Shown piece after piece: positions 45,734 through 57,604 of a stretch of 64,000 nt of DNA. The position numbers and the translations under genes were made by a program. The number at the start of each line of letters is the position of its first letter. Positions within the stretch are counted from its first letter, which is position 1. The notes under the pieces are model-generated. The model was not told the origin of the DNA and ran no database searches. It worked only from the letters and a program-made list of their open reading frames with translations. Source of the DNA: Gautieria morchelliformis (taxonomy: Eukaryota > Basidiomycota > Agaricomycetes > Gomphales > Gomphaceae); assembly GCA_015179125.1 (NCBI GenBank), contig WHVA01000271.1, positions 84,825 to 148,824 on the forward strand, read 5' to 3'.

Positions 45734-47831
45734 TTAGATTTTGACTCCTTGGTCGGCCACAGGAGGTGATGCCCCCGTTCCGACCATTACCTGCACGCCT
45801 TCGCTCGTAACATCATCGACGGTCAAGAAAACGAAAGCTGGTAGTAGCATCGAATATTAAGTGAGCTGTAACCGGGGTTATATAATAAAATAACGTACCT
45901 GGCCCTGGCGGGTATACTCTGTTATTCGGCGGGCTCGTGAATGTTAACGACGTGCGATCCTGGGAAAGGTGTGCCTGCATAAAGACGAGGCGAGAGCCGG
46001 TGTGGAATGCATGAGTGGAGAAGCCCAAGTCCATGAGAGCCACTTGCGGGAATGTAAGATGAGCATGAAAAAGAGCGTGCTGTTCTGAACATACCCTGGA
46101 TGGATGATGCTGAAAGGTTTGGCGGGATTGAGACGCTGACGGTGAATACTCCATTGAAGGCTATCTGCGTTGGCATGCTGAGAAGTGCCGGTCGCGCCAC
46201 ACTCATGAAAGGTGGGTTCAAAAATTGGACCCGGAATTCACTAGTGAAAGAGATCAGTGAAGTAACCAATCTACCTGTTGACAACTTACGTGTGAAATAG
46301 AGTATTATTGACGACATTGTTATTCGGGTTGGAACCAGCGATGAAAATATTACTGCGGATATGGCGTCAAAATTATGAGAGGATTTGGCAGAATATCCGT
46401 CAAGAATTACCCTTTTGGTGTCAATGTCACTGACGAGTGATACATCCGTGCAATATCTGTTGTAGGCAGACCCACATTGCTGATGCGCTGACCAAGCGGT
46501 GCAGATGGTGTATATAGCGACGGTGTGAACCTGTGATACAACTCAGTATAACGTACACCGCACCAGAAAACCTTGTAAGGTGCTCACACAGGATGATCGG
46601 CGTTCGAAAGGTTCCCGATTGGGTCAGCGACTGAATCCACGGCAGCATAGCCGGTTCCCGCCCCATTGATAATGAGAACCTGCCCGTTGGGGAGCAGGAT
46701 AAACTCTGGCATTATACGTGGTTCTAGCAAGTGCTCGACTTCCCAGCCCTGCTTGATTCCCGCGGGTGTCAAAGTAATTCTGCTGCATTGAGTAGATGCG
46801 GGGTCTTGGGAGGACAGATTCAAAGACGGTGTGGTGTCGCTTGCGTTTGAGCCACCGCATACGAGCACTTCAGGAGTGAAATCTGGGGGGGACAGAGGTA
46901 GGAGTGTGGCAGTCCCGTCGAAAGGGTTTGTGACTCTGACGCCGTTAGGAATGTCAGGTAGTACTGTCTCTGTGTTAGTTTCGACATCATAAATGATGGT
47001 GCGATTATTCGCGACAATAAAAACTCGGCCGTCAGGGAGGGCAAATCCTCTAAATAGGCGTAAGTATGGCACAACAAGCGATGCCGCTTCATACACACCG
47101 AGGGAACAAATTGGCTGGTAGACTTCGCTGGAGGAAGGGGGAAGCACGTGGAACCCCGGCATCTTTAGGAGGGAAGAATTCGATACTGTTCACAGGGTCG
47201 GTATTATAAAACGGAGTTGACTCGTGCATGCCACCAATAATCATCTTTGTTCGGGGGTATGAGACTAGCTCCAGGTGATCATCGTCAGTTGATACACACC
47301 AGTGAGCCATCGAAAATTCTCAGCGCCGACGTGTACCATCTGGTTTCTGCCAAGTGAACAGTCTCGGGATCATCGAAAACAGTACACCCAGCTCCGCTTG
47401 GGCTGGTACAGGGTTCAAAAATTCTGATTCCCATACGTCCATCTACGGCTTGTGGAATGGCGGGAATATTCCCACCGACGCCAACCTAAAAATAGAATGC
47501 AAATATAAAATGATTCTTTCACCAGGAGAACATAGCTCACCATAGTCCCATTACTCAAAAAACCTCCTGAGGCACAGAACGAATCGGTCACAAGGTTCAA
47601 CGGTGACGCAGTGTTCGTCTCGAGGTTCCAAAGGGCACCCCAGGCCGAATGTCCGTTAACCATGAGAGGATCGTTACTGGCTCTGTCGAACATTATAGCG
47701 AGAGTGGGAGACACGATCATTGCTTCCAGGGCCAAGATTCCAGTTGTTCCGTTTTGAACAAACTGCCATCCTGTACCAGCACCAGCCGCGACTCCAAGCA
47801 GGGAGAAGAGGGAAATGGACGAATACAACAT
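45734..47831 (-). CDS. Glyoxal oxidase (copper radical oxidase, AA5_1)
   Basis: Nine exons splice into 553 residues, all eight introns (49-61 nt) in phase: 47831-47541, 47485-47300, 47244-47099, 47049-46588, 46530-46411, 46352-46290, 46240-46095, 46042-45899, 45837-45734; stop TAA at 45734. This matches the known family length (~560). A signal peptide ([18 protein letters not shown]) implies secretion. The N-terminal glyoxal-oxidase domain and C-terminal DUF1929-type domain are both present. Family active-site residues appear in place: Cys86 (DSFCAS) and Tyr148 (TRWYTS) for the crosslinked radical, Tyr392-His393 (RMYHSSV) and His482 (GFSTHAF) as copper ligands. It would oxidise small aldehydes, feeding H2O2 to peroxidases in lignocellulose decay. 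The dead paralogue is at 10802-12862. Confidence 0.93.
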
Positions 47832-47885
47832 TTTCCAGACTTGCAGTGGATTGAGGACTCGTCTGAAGGTTATATGGGGGTCTGG

Positions 47886-48310
47886 TTCCCCGGTTAAGGT
47901 TAGATTAGAACTTTGACTCGGAGAAACCTTCGATTCAGGTGAAGTTATTTGCAGAACCGTAGCCCAAATGTGATCTGAATTATTGGTCGAGGAAACGAAC
48001 TCCCCACGAGGAGCCAAGAATTTTCAATTGGAGATGACCAAATATCAATACTGCAACCCCGACACGCGGGATATTACTCTGGGGACAGTGATGAAGAGAG
48101 TTTGTACTCCGGAGACGAAAGTTCCCACGTACACATTGTAGAAAGCTCAACACGACGCTTATTCAGAGCCAAAATTTGTATTGGTCCCACTGACAGGCCT
48201 CCCACGGAGCTTTACACTTCTCTTCCACCCTCACCGTCGCACATCATCACCTATACAGACGGGTGCAACACGACCGTTGCGTTTTTCTGTAAGATTGATG
48301 TCTTTTGATG
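47886..48310 (+). other. Insert upstream of the intact glyoxal oxidase, with coding-like stretch
   Basis: Block R copy 1 reads straight from 'gatccgccaaagga' (10721) to 'ccttcagacgag' (10759), whereas here the two ends are about 425 bp apart. On the plus strand the insert encodes YYSGDSDEESLYSGDESSHV and RRLFRAKICIGPTDRPPTEL (within 48070-48250), strongly protein-like and framed by possible splice signals. No terminal repeats or target duplication were evident. It could be a captured exon, and it now forms the promoter region of the glyoxal oxidase. Confidence 0.55.
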
Positions 48311-48319
48311 TAGGATCCT

Positions 48320-51300
48320 TCGGCGGAACGCGAGAAGCACATCAGCTGCCAGGGCATCGGGAGTCCAAGGGTTTCTCTAGTGCGACAAGACATGCATTGC
48401 GACATCTGACATTGATCAATCCTTGCAACATGGAGGTTGCGTGAGATATCCCGGAGAAGAACCACGAAAGAGATTGGGTAGGCCAGGGAGCATGAGAAGC
48501 TTGGAGGCATCGGGGAGTAGGCCGAGCTTGAATCGGTGAGGGTTGGACTGGCTCTGCAGGGCTGGACCGGCTCTCGAGGGTAGGCCAGAAGCTGCCGTGA
48601 GGCTCCGACTGGATCCAGACCACTACGGAGGCTGCGATTTGGGTTGCTGCCACCCGGGCCGGGCACCTGACCAGGTCTTCATGAAGCTGCGACCTCTATT
48701 ATCATTTTTCTGGAAATATGACGGATACAGTTGATGTGGATTACATCCAAGTCTCGGAATAGGGCGGAGGTTGAGGTGGATGGGAATGTATCGCTGACAG
48801 CCGGCCGCTCTGTCGGAAGTGCCGACAGAATTGTCGAAGGTCACGCGATTTAGCAGCCGCCAGTTCCAAGCTTGAAAGTATGCTGAACGCTTATAAAAAG
48901 AGTGAGAAAGCAGCCGGATGGGGTTGCGTGGTTAGACCTGTCCAGTAGCAAAATCCGGCATTGCCCGTCTGACCGTCCCGGAGTAATGGGTGACTTGAGC
49001 GTGACTAACGCGTCCTTCTACTTACACGTGACGTCGCGCGCAACAGCGCCGCTTGCGTCTTGGTCTTGTGCTGCTCACCAATGGCCAAACGTGTGAATGG
49101 CAACACTCAGGGAGGGATCGGATCCCTTTACGCTCCTTCATGTGGCGCAGTGCCATATTCATGGAATGGAGCCTGGAGTCGGATGGCGTGTTGACTGCGC
49201 GAAGTCAATACCACATTGAGATAACAATAAACAACATGAGTAATACTTAGGACTTACTGATCAGATACGCCCCTGCCCCAGCCAACCCGCATTCCCTGAT
49301 GCCTCAGGCCTTAATAGAGGGGCGATTTGGTTTCCCATTTCCTATGGCCATCCAATCTTGCTCACAAACACAGAAAAGTGACAGTAAACTCCAGGAGTTG
49401 CCACCATGGAAAGTATTATTTGAGCTTCACTCTTCTCTTGGTTGTTAACTTTCCATTGACCTCTGGAGCCCTCCAACCATGTCATGTACGTCGAGACTGC
49501 TTGATTTCCGTCAAATGATCACGATAGATTCAAGGCCTGTCGACGTAGATGTCACTCGACCCCTTGGAGTGGTGAAAGCAATAGGCTGCGCATCGATGGG
49601 CATCATACGTACGTATCACCCACATCTGTTCGTAAGCTCTCAGATAGGGGAACATTTGGAGGTTGAAGTTGTCGAAAACCATCGGCATGAAGTATGTGCG
49701 CCGTAAAGAAAGCATTGGAACGCCTCCAACATGTGCTGCCTGCGAAGGTAAACATTAAGGTTTTCTGCATCGGAGTCGGTGGACCATGAAGATATCCAGG
49801 CACGAGGTGTACGGAATGAGGTCTTCAGATGCCATTACATTATTTTTATAACGACCTGAAGAAGATTCTTCAAAGCCGACACGATGCTGTACGACCGTGG
49901 AACCACTGTTGAACAAGAAGAATGAATAACCAATCTGGAAAACTCCCAACGCCCAGTCGATACTGCCCCATCTTGACTCTAGCATGGCATCGGCGCCATC
50001 AAACGACTCGGACTCGATCGGTAACTCGAACAGAGTCAACTTTGACAGTGCCAATGCGGGCAAGCATTGCTGGGTCCAATAGGTCTTTCCAGAGAATGCC
50101 CGTGTTCTGCCACGATGCATGTGACCCAATCCGATTTAAGTCGACAACAAAATTGCACGTCCTGGTGTGCGACGTGCGTGAACCGTGAGCTTGAGTAGGA
50201 CGGCCCCTGAATTAACCATCTATATTACTGTGAAGGTGAATGGAATATCTGCTTGTTCCCTCTGCTGAAAATTGTCGTCGTGAATTTCCAGTCGACTTCA
50301 TTGGAGCCGTGCCCGAGACAGAAAGAATGTGTTTCGATGGTTTGGACATAGGTTCTTTGGGGTATCTGCGGCGTGAACACTTCGACTGGTTCAAGAGGGT
50401 CCTGGTAGATCGACGATGGTTCACAGGTAGTTGTACGCTACAATATCAGCGACCGTGATGGCAAACGCCTTTGAACTGCAGAGATGGTACTGGTCACGTT
50501 AATTCCTCCTGGCAGGTAATTCCGATCTTCGTGAGCTGGACCGTGCCAGGTGCGAATTCTGCCAATCGTAGGGTTGGGATACTTTGAGACATTATACAGC
50601 CCTGGCGGCGTCAGCAACACCCTGTGGTAAAAGTGGTAAATCCAATCATTAGATATGTCATGGAAAGAAAGAAATATACCTCCTAAGTAAAATGGTGCAT
50701 CATGGACTCAGCGTGATCCGGCCGTTCTGGGAGAATCCGTACGAGGGGGTTACTCTCCCAAGTACTCTCGGACTAACAACTGGGCGAGTCTGGGTCTTCA
50801 GAGCCAGTGGATTCTTCCATTCCCTGGTATATCAGGGTATCTTGGTATCGGGGAATGAAACAGTAACGATTCCAAGGCCGTCAACGTGGGTCTAAGGTCT
50901 AATAGCGGACCATCGCCATCAGTTGGTGGCCAGCTTCCTGCAGTGCGACTGAGAATGCGTACCATTGAAACACTCGGAGAGTTGCGTCTATGATCTTCAA
51001 GAACACCCAAGATAACTCTTGTAGGTTTATGGCGTCCGTGATAGATACTGAGTTCTTTGATGAGCTCGACGGGAATGTCGATTTGTAATCATTGCATCTA
51101 GGCTGACACACAAGTGATCGAAGCCTTCCTCTCCTGCCAGAATTCGGCAGACTTGAGGTGTATAATAATAGTGACAGCCGACATCCCATGTGCATACTTC
51201 ACCAGATTTAAACCATATGTTGTTCTTCTCTGCAATCATTGGTATATCTCTCAGAGCAGGCCAGTCCAGTTCATCTCGCTCCAGACATCCATCGAGGACA

Positions 51301-52105
51301 TTGAGAAGGATGTAGACGCTATGGGACATCCTAACGGTAACAGCATCAGGGCCAGTTGTTATTGATCAGCCCCGGTGGAGTTAGCGTCGCTGTTCCTCTT
51401 TGTTCTGAAAGGAACACATTTGCTATCCGATATCTGATGGCGATTTCCGCACGTGTCTTTATTTTGTAGAAGCTTGTAGAAGTCGAGATAAATGTACATG
51501 ATTGCCAGCGACTCCGACCGATCACCAGAGTCCGATGAGTGTGATCAGGCGAGGAGATTCTCTTCAAATATTTTGAAGTTCAATCAGAGAGTCCGAGATC
51601 GCTACAGAGTTGACATACTCACAATCAACCGGTCTTTCGTGGGCTTTCACCGAGTGACAACTTCGCCCAATCACGCAGGGCGGTGGGAGTTCTCCTATGT
51701 CTTGAAACCATGAATGTAACACTGGCATAGATTAGGATGGATTAAGCAGGATTTCGATTTCTTGGGTCTTTAAGCGTGAACCATAGGCAAACCATGACCA
51801 GGTCGCTTCCCGTCGTACCTTTCAGGTATTACGTCAAATGATCGACGGTTGGTGACCAGGAGCCGACAGTCAATTTTACACATTTTTGGTCACAAGCTAG
51901 GAACCAGAGAGCTTCACTCTCGCAGCCGAAAGTAAACTCACGAATATAATATACGGATATGTGTTTCCAAGGTCCTTGAAGGCTGAAGCATCTGGGGGAC
52001 ACTCAGTGCCGCTTTGAATCTAGCTTGGTGGAACTTGTGTAAACTACGTTGGGGGTGGAACGGTGTACTTCCTAGATAGTCGAGAGTGCCTATCTTCCTG
52101 TCGTC
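48320..52105 (-). other. Right part of block R copy 2: decayed, gene not identified
   Basis: Minus-strand frames 49755-50129, 50798-51010, 50899-51195 and 51027-51329 correspond to frames in copy 1. The best protein-like stretches are DELDWPALRDIPMIAEKNNI and WDVGCHYYYTPQVCRILAG (51040-51290), LYNVSKYPNPTIGRIRTWHG (50530-50600) and FDGADAMLESRWGSIDWAL (49935-49990). Frames shift repeatedly. I cannot name the gene. Confidence 0.3.
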
Positions 52106-52876
52106 CCATCAATTCATTACAGTATACAGCGTATACAGCCCGAGCAACGTCGCTTGCATGCGCTCAGCGATGTCGACCTACGCTGAAAATTGGGATGATA
52201 TTGTAAGCCTGTAAACTCGAGGCTCGCTAGCTCCTGACATACCTCACGAGTTTCTTCAAGCACTTTCTGCAGTCCCCACAGCAGGCGACGAGCCTGAATA
52301 TCTTCGAGCACTTCCTGCACGCGACAGCAGACCCGATGCTTTTTTTCCTAAGTAGACTTGGGCGCATCCTCAACTCGATCGACTTCCCTAGAGTCGTCGC
52401 GCGCTGAAGTGAGTTGTAGAACGGCATGAGTCACAGCCACGGAAGAGCTGGCTGGTTAGCACGCAGGAGTGCTGCAGTCTGTCGACGGCTTGCCTGCTCA
52501 TTGATAAACCGAGAGGTGGAGTAGCCATGCCATCGAGGGTAGGAGCACAATTCTGTGCCACATGCCTTGGAGATATATGATCGTGCGGGGATGTCCTAGC
52601 GGGATCGACATAGGTTTTGGCATTTTGCATGAATGTCACGTCTCAAAATCGCGAAGCACCGTGACACCCGAGTAATCGACATCAAAAGCAAGCTGCAGTT
52701 GGATGAATCCATAAGGCTCGAATTCAAGCTCCAAGCATGCCAGCCCAGTTTGAGGCGTAACCTACTAGTAGGCCCGCGCCGACTCGGTCATGATGAAGAG
52801 ACTCGGAATTCGGACTCAGAAACACTCAACGAATATTTCACCTATTTCCACATCTGCCTCGCGTCCCATCCCCTAA
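52106..52876. other. 3' flank of member 3
   Basis: Partly colinear with 33930-34110 (for example 'tacgctgaaaattggga' and 'agctgcagttggatgaat'). An additional ~420 bp (about 52200-52620) has no counterpart there. No gene recognised. Confidence 0.5.
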
Positions 52877-53836
52877 TCAGCTCCTGCGCCCAGGCCCAAG
52901 CGGCGACGGCTTATAGTCCGGATACCCCACACCGCGCCATGCTAGGGACTTACTAGCCCGGTAGTACATCTCAACAGCCAGCTTGTGCTGCGACTCTGGC
53001 GTGAGGTACTCGGAGGTGAACGGAGGGGGGCTCGGGGACTCGGAGGTGGACGGAGGAGAGCGCGGGGACTCGGAGGTGGACGGAAGAGGGTCCATATGCG
53101 GCATTGGCTCTGGCAGCGGGTCGACAGACGGTGGCATGCCGTGGTGCGGATTGGGATGGGGGGCCGGTTCCCCTTCGGAGGGATTGTATAGCGGAAAGGG
53201 GTCGTAATATACTAGATCTGGAGCCTCTTCTTCCATGTCCACGGCATCTTCGTCCACGTCTACAACCTCATCTTCCATGTCTAGACTTGGAGCCTCATCT
53301 TCCAGGCCGTCGGAGCTGTCCCAAGTAGTGCCTGGGCAAGGCGGTTCTGCTCTATCAAAGTCGTCTTCGTCATCTAACAACCGTGTGCAGGAGAAGTCTG
53401 TAGAAACGGTTTCCCTCGAGCGCCTGATTGGAATTGGGGCTGAGGGAGTAAAACCAGACGGTGACGCTGGCAAAGACGCATCTGACGCCTGTTTAGGCAA
53501 CTGACGCGCCTCCATTGGAAACTCCTGGGAGTTAACAGCATGTTCATGCGTCTGTCGTGACGCAATTCCTGACGCGAAACCAGGCGTAGAGCAAGGAGCA
53601 CGCATGTCATCAGAGTGTGGGGAACCGCGCGAATTGACTGGGTGTTCGTGTCCATCCCTAGGGGAAGCCCTTGAAAGCTCTTTCAATTGATGCCATAAGC
53701 GGGCAATGAGGCCCACAGGGAGCGGTGTTTCGTTTGGAACCTCGGCCACAGAGGACTCGACGTTTTGTTGCTGTGACAACGTCCTGCGACGTGTAGGGGA
53801 GCACTCGAGCGCCCTAGACACCTTCTGTGTGTCCAT
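52877..53836 (-). CDS. Ser/Pro-rich protein of unknown family, member 3
   Basis: One open frame of 319 residues from ATG 53836. MDTQKVSRALECSPTRRRTL matches the start of member 2. Then PLPVGLIARLWHQL, a linker with GIASRQTHEH, a long acidic stretch (about residues 178-212), YYDPFPLYNPSEGEPAPHPN, an imperfect repeat of STSESP(R)SPP (three units, about 263-284), and the C-terminal module LTPESQHKLAVEMYYRAS...YKPSPLG. No membrane segment or signal peptide. Upstream, GGCACGTGCC (54036) is in the same relative place as the box of member 2. Conservation of both ends with a variable middle in three open copies suggests real proteins. Function unknown. Confidence 0.65.
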   Translation of the reverse strand: MDTQKVSRALECSPTRRRTLSQQQNVESSVAEVPNETPLPVGLIARLWHQLKELSRASPRDGHEHPVNSRGSPHSDDMRAPCSTPGFASGIASRQTHEHAVNSQEFPMEARQLPKQASDASLPASPSGFTPSAPIPIRRSRETVSTDFSCTRLLDDEDDFDRAEPPCPGTTWDSSDGLEDEAPSLDMEDEVVDVDEDAVDMEEEAPDLVYYDPFPLYNPSEGEPAPHPNPHHGMPPSVDPLPEPMPHMDPLPSTSESPRSPPSTSESPSPPPFTSEYLTPESQHKLAVEMYYRASKSLAWRGVGYPDYKPSPLGPGRRS

Positions 53837-54035
53837 TTTTTCTGCGATGTTGGTCTAGAGTGCGGAGTGTCTGGGCTTGATCAAATGCGACCCGAAGGGT
53901 GACATACCTCCCGTGTACTATGTGCAGTTGAGTTCGGGGGAGATGCGGATACTTACGCCAGCATGTTGAAGTATCTTTCAGGACGCGTTTTATATCTGGT
54001 TCAATATCCATAAATCTGCAAGCTGTGTCCGTCAC

Positions 54036-54045
54036 GGCACGTGCC
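54036..54045. promoter_or_regulatory. Palindromic CACGTG box upstream of member 3
   Basis: GGCACGTGCC, a perfect palindrome 200 bp upstream of the start; next to it on the upstream side is a TATA-like ttatatac (reverse strand, about 54055-54062). Confidence 0.45.
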
Positions 54046-54099
54046 GCCTTTATCGTATATAAAGGCAGGTCCCTTTTTTTCAAATAGAACCAAGCTCAA

Positions 54100-55836
54100 G
54101 ATAAGCCAGAAGTTGAGAAAACAAGGCACTTATCAGTGATTACAAACCTTACAATAATTCAGATCTGTCAAAGGCTAATCGCATGCCGTAACCATTTTCT
54201 TGTGAGGTGTTGTGGCGTTCTGTCACCCATCGCTCAAAACTAGGCCATTGGTGACAATTCGACTGCAGTGGCTCGCACTCGCCGATGATTAACTGCCACT
54301 TTGAGACGTCTATAGAAAGCTGCCCTGGGCCAGCGTAAGACGGAGACACCAAGGTGCGATTATGTTTATAGCGCTGGCATTCAATAATCGGATTGATTTT
54401 GCCGCGGCATTGTATACGTTACTCAGAACTACGGGCCGGGATTTGCGATGGACTATGCATTTTGGGCAACGGTAGATTTGCAGCATGTTATCAGGGCTTT
54501 ATAGTGAGGGAAAAGAACTTAGTTCCGTGTAAGAAAAGTAAAATAACCTGTATCTCATGCGATATGTCCAACGCAACCTCGACGGGCGCGCACAGACTGT
54601 CCTGACCTGGCGATCTTCGATTTCGGGAGCGTCAAGGTGACTCAAAACGCACGACCGGATTTGGCGACCGCCGACGAGTGAGCTGCGGCGGGTACGTGTC
54701 GCCAAACCAAATCTCTATGAGCCCATGACACTGGTGACCAGGAGCCTCACCCCTACCTTCGCGCAGCCATCACTGACTTCCTCGATGGCTACAGGGATAG
54801 TGTGCGCACCTTGCAGGCACCTGCCTACAACCCTCAGCTCCCCATGGGCCTCTATCGGGTCAGTGACCCTAACGATCCTGATAATCAGCCCAATGTATGT
54901 ATAGAAAATAATTATTGTTTCGGCGTAAACTATTTGAAGCCACCTTCCACTCATGTGAATGATGAGAAGAAATCGGCGTTATCACCTTTTCGGTTTGGCC
55001 AATAGTGTGCCTTCGATTAACATGTATGATTATATAGAGGGAAGCAAGTGGAAGTCCGCACTCACCGCGTTTTCAGGGTCTGGAACTGAAGTAGCTCGCC
55101 GTGTGACCGCGTTCTGCTGGTCTATCTTCGTGTACATACGTTTACTCAGATCGAATGTCTAATCTATTCACAGCGTTGAAGTCTTCGGAATTGGATCGGC
55201 TTTATCTACCTGCATCGATATGACACACGTCTGATATACCGATATGAGCAAGCTCAAACTACATCCAGCCTGAGGTGGGTGCACATGACCGGTGAACTCA
55301 ACATGCGTTTATATTAGCATGCATATGCCCACGTTTGAACAGAGTTTAATGCAAGCAAGTATGTGTAACACCCTCAAATATTGAACTTGGAATATTTTTG
55401 TTCAAGTCCAGTTTCCCGGGCATATCATATCCTACCTTCGTTCTGCCCACCATCATCGCACCTTAAAAAAAGCAGTAAATTCCCAGTGGCAGAAAATATA
55501 CACTGGGAAGACTATACTACTATACATGCGCGCATATATGCGTGTCTCAGAATGAGTAAGGTGTCAAGCATTTCCTATCAGAGTATCGGACTTAGCCGAA
55601 CTACGCGACGTTGTCTTCCTACACACCTGCGCTTACGCCCTCAAAGGTCTCCAAGTCCAATGCCACAAAACTGAGGCTGCCAGGCGAGAGGTGAGTGATA
55701 TCCGCGTTCTGAGCTGTCTTGTGTGATATCTTAATATGCATATATGCACATTAATTAATGCCACAGACTACAATAGCATGCAATAGCGAGTTCTTACTGA
55801 TCCTAGTTCACCATTCCATTCATGTAAAATTTTTCA
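54100..55836. other. Intergenic, nothing recognised
   Basis: Short frames on both strands only. A few stretches have splice-like signals, but nothing has recognisable domains. Confidence 0.4.
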
Positions 55837-56950
55837 ATGGCACTCAATATACTACAAATACTATGCAAACTCCTTGACCTACTCAGTCTTCTAGAGGGTG
55901 TTATCAGAGCTGTTTATGGTGCGTGGCGTCCTGGCATGGGTGTATATCGCTATTTATTCTTGTGCGGTTTTCTTCTTGCGTGCATATGCTTGGGTCTTCT
56001 CTGTCACCCGACCTCCCCTGCTCTTTGCCTACCTACGCGTCCCACTCACCCCAGTATGTATTATCCGCATTGCCGAACAAAATTGACCCATTGCTCGACA
56101 CCACACTCTTCGAGCACACCCCGCTCGCCTCCGAGTTCGACGCTCTCGAATTCGCAGGCGAATGGCCAGAGTGGGGAATCCTCCGCTCTTTTGTTGCAAA
56201 GAACGCACTCGCCGGCGGCGCAAAGCTCACGAAGCGCAAACATGTATTAACACCCCCACTCGCTGCACCACCGCCATCGTCGTAGTCACACACGCCCTCC
56301 TATGCGTCGCTCAACAGCGTCAACGGCGCCAGCGTGCCCCCCGGCCCCGGCCCGTGCGCAAGCTCGGTGCACCCTCCCCCGCTCATCGTCCGGCCGAGGC
56401 ACCTCCCGAGGCAGTCCCGCAGGTCATACCAGTCCTGCACAAACGTGTACGTCCCCGACTCCCCGAGGCATGGCTCGACATGTGCCAGAGCGACGTGGGG
56501 TCGTGCGAGCGGCCGTACCCATACGATTGGATTGGCATGCTGGACCAGGCGTGTCAGCCACGGCAACCACGAGCGCAGCACACTCACTTTGCAGCCTCCA
56601 CGTGCGCGGGCACAAGGTCCATCTGCGTGTGGCGCGTGCTGTCCGCAGCGTCGCTCACGAACATCATGCCCGGTATCGTTGCGCTGCAGCATGCTGTCCA
56701 GGCCGGCGCTGACGACATCCATCTTATCTGCCGCGGTGGTGTGCACGACAAGCTCATCCGTGTCCCGCGTCGTCCGGCGGCGGCAGCGTCGCCACACTCG
56801 TCCGTATCCACGATGGGGCCACGGGCAGGGCCGTTGGTCGGATTGGCCTCGCGCTGGAAGCCGATGATGAGCTCTGCGACCCTGGCGCGCAAGGTCCTCG
56901 AGGCTCTTACGTCTTTTTCTCCGAGTCGTGCTTGAGCACTTTCATAACAA
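55837..56950. other. GC-rich coding locus, strand and family unresolved
   Basis: On the plus strand, 56056-56240 reads YVLSALPNKIDPLLDTTLFE and AGEWPEWGILRSFVAKNALA with strong third-position C/G, preceded by hydrophobic frames (55837-56050) that could encode a membrane segment. From about 56300 the minus strand has a 165-codon frame (56300-56797; DELVVHTTAADKMDVVSAGL and SGTYTFVQDWYDLRDCLG) with equally strong GC3, while the plus strand is open too (56162-56935). Two convergent genes or one gene with a shadow frame are possible. No family was recognised. This is likely host DNA, as its composition differs sharply from the flanks. Confidence 0.4.
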
Positions 56951-57604
56951 ACCCGAAGACTAAATGGAAGCGGCCAGAAACCTGCATGTCTCCGGGGATG
57001 TCCTGATGCCGCAGCTTGGCGGAATACCATGCATCACGGTGGAAGCATCCGCCCTTTAATCAGGGATAATCAGCCCAGGGGATAAAGGGGTACGCCCAAG
57101 GAGGAACATCGAGCCAGGATGAACGGGTAGAGCGACACTCTCGTCAATGAGATCGCGGCAGGCAATAATAAGGAAGGGAAAGTGGGCCTCCGGCCATGGG
57201 AATATTTTGTAATAGGGAATATAAAAGCTTTATGCGGTGTTCAATAACATGGCTCACCTCGATATTTAGAAAACAAGGCATGACTCGCCGTCGTTATGGT
57301 ATACTAGGGCGCCAGATTGAGCAGGCTGGCGAGTCAGGAAGGAATGTTTCCACTCGTCGCTGTATCGTACAAATATGCCGGTGACAATTTTGGCGCTGAT
57401 AAGATATCATTCCATTACCACCTCGTTGAGCGGTGTGGATATGTTTGAAAAGGTCTGACGGGGAACGCAGCCCATCTGAATTCAGAATGGGTTCCACAAG
57501 CTTCAAAAGATCAACTGCTGGACAGCTGTCGGAAAGATGAACCAAGGCGGAATCACGAGCATCAAATATTCCACAAGTTTGGGTCACCACCGCTTTGTTC
57601 GGTT
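56951..57604. other. Spacer; unsupported minus frame 57294-57638
   Basis: The minus frame at 57294-57638 contains the protein-like stretch HLSDSCPAVDLLKLVEPILN and LRSPSDLFKHIHT, but I recognise no family. It directly abuts duplication S copy 2 and may be part of the gene decayed there. Confidence 0.35.

Larger units (their letters stand above)
45700..52105 (-). repeat. Inverted segmental duplication R, copy 2
   Basis: Reverse-complement partner of 7532-12960. Includes the intact glyoxal oxidase, the 425-bp insert, and 48320-52105, which aligns with 7532-10720. The two copies are about 33 kb apart and differ by many small changes. Confidence 0.8.

Noticed and set aside
47089-47310. HWC (in place of RWY) as an active-site loss in the intact glyoxal oxidase
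   Set aside because: That reading is in the wrong frame and crosses an intron (47245-47299). The spliced model has RWYTS with the tyrosine intact.
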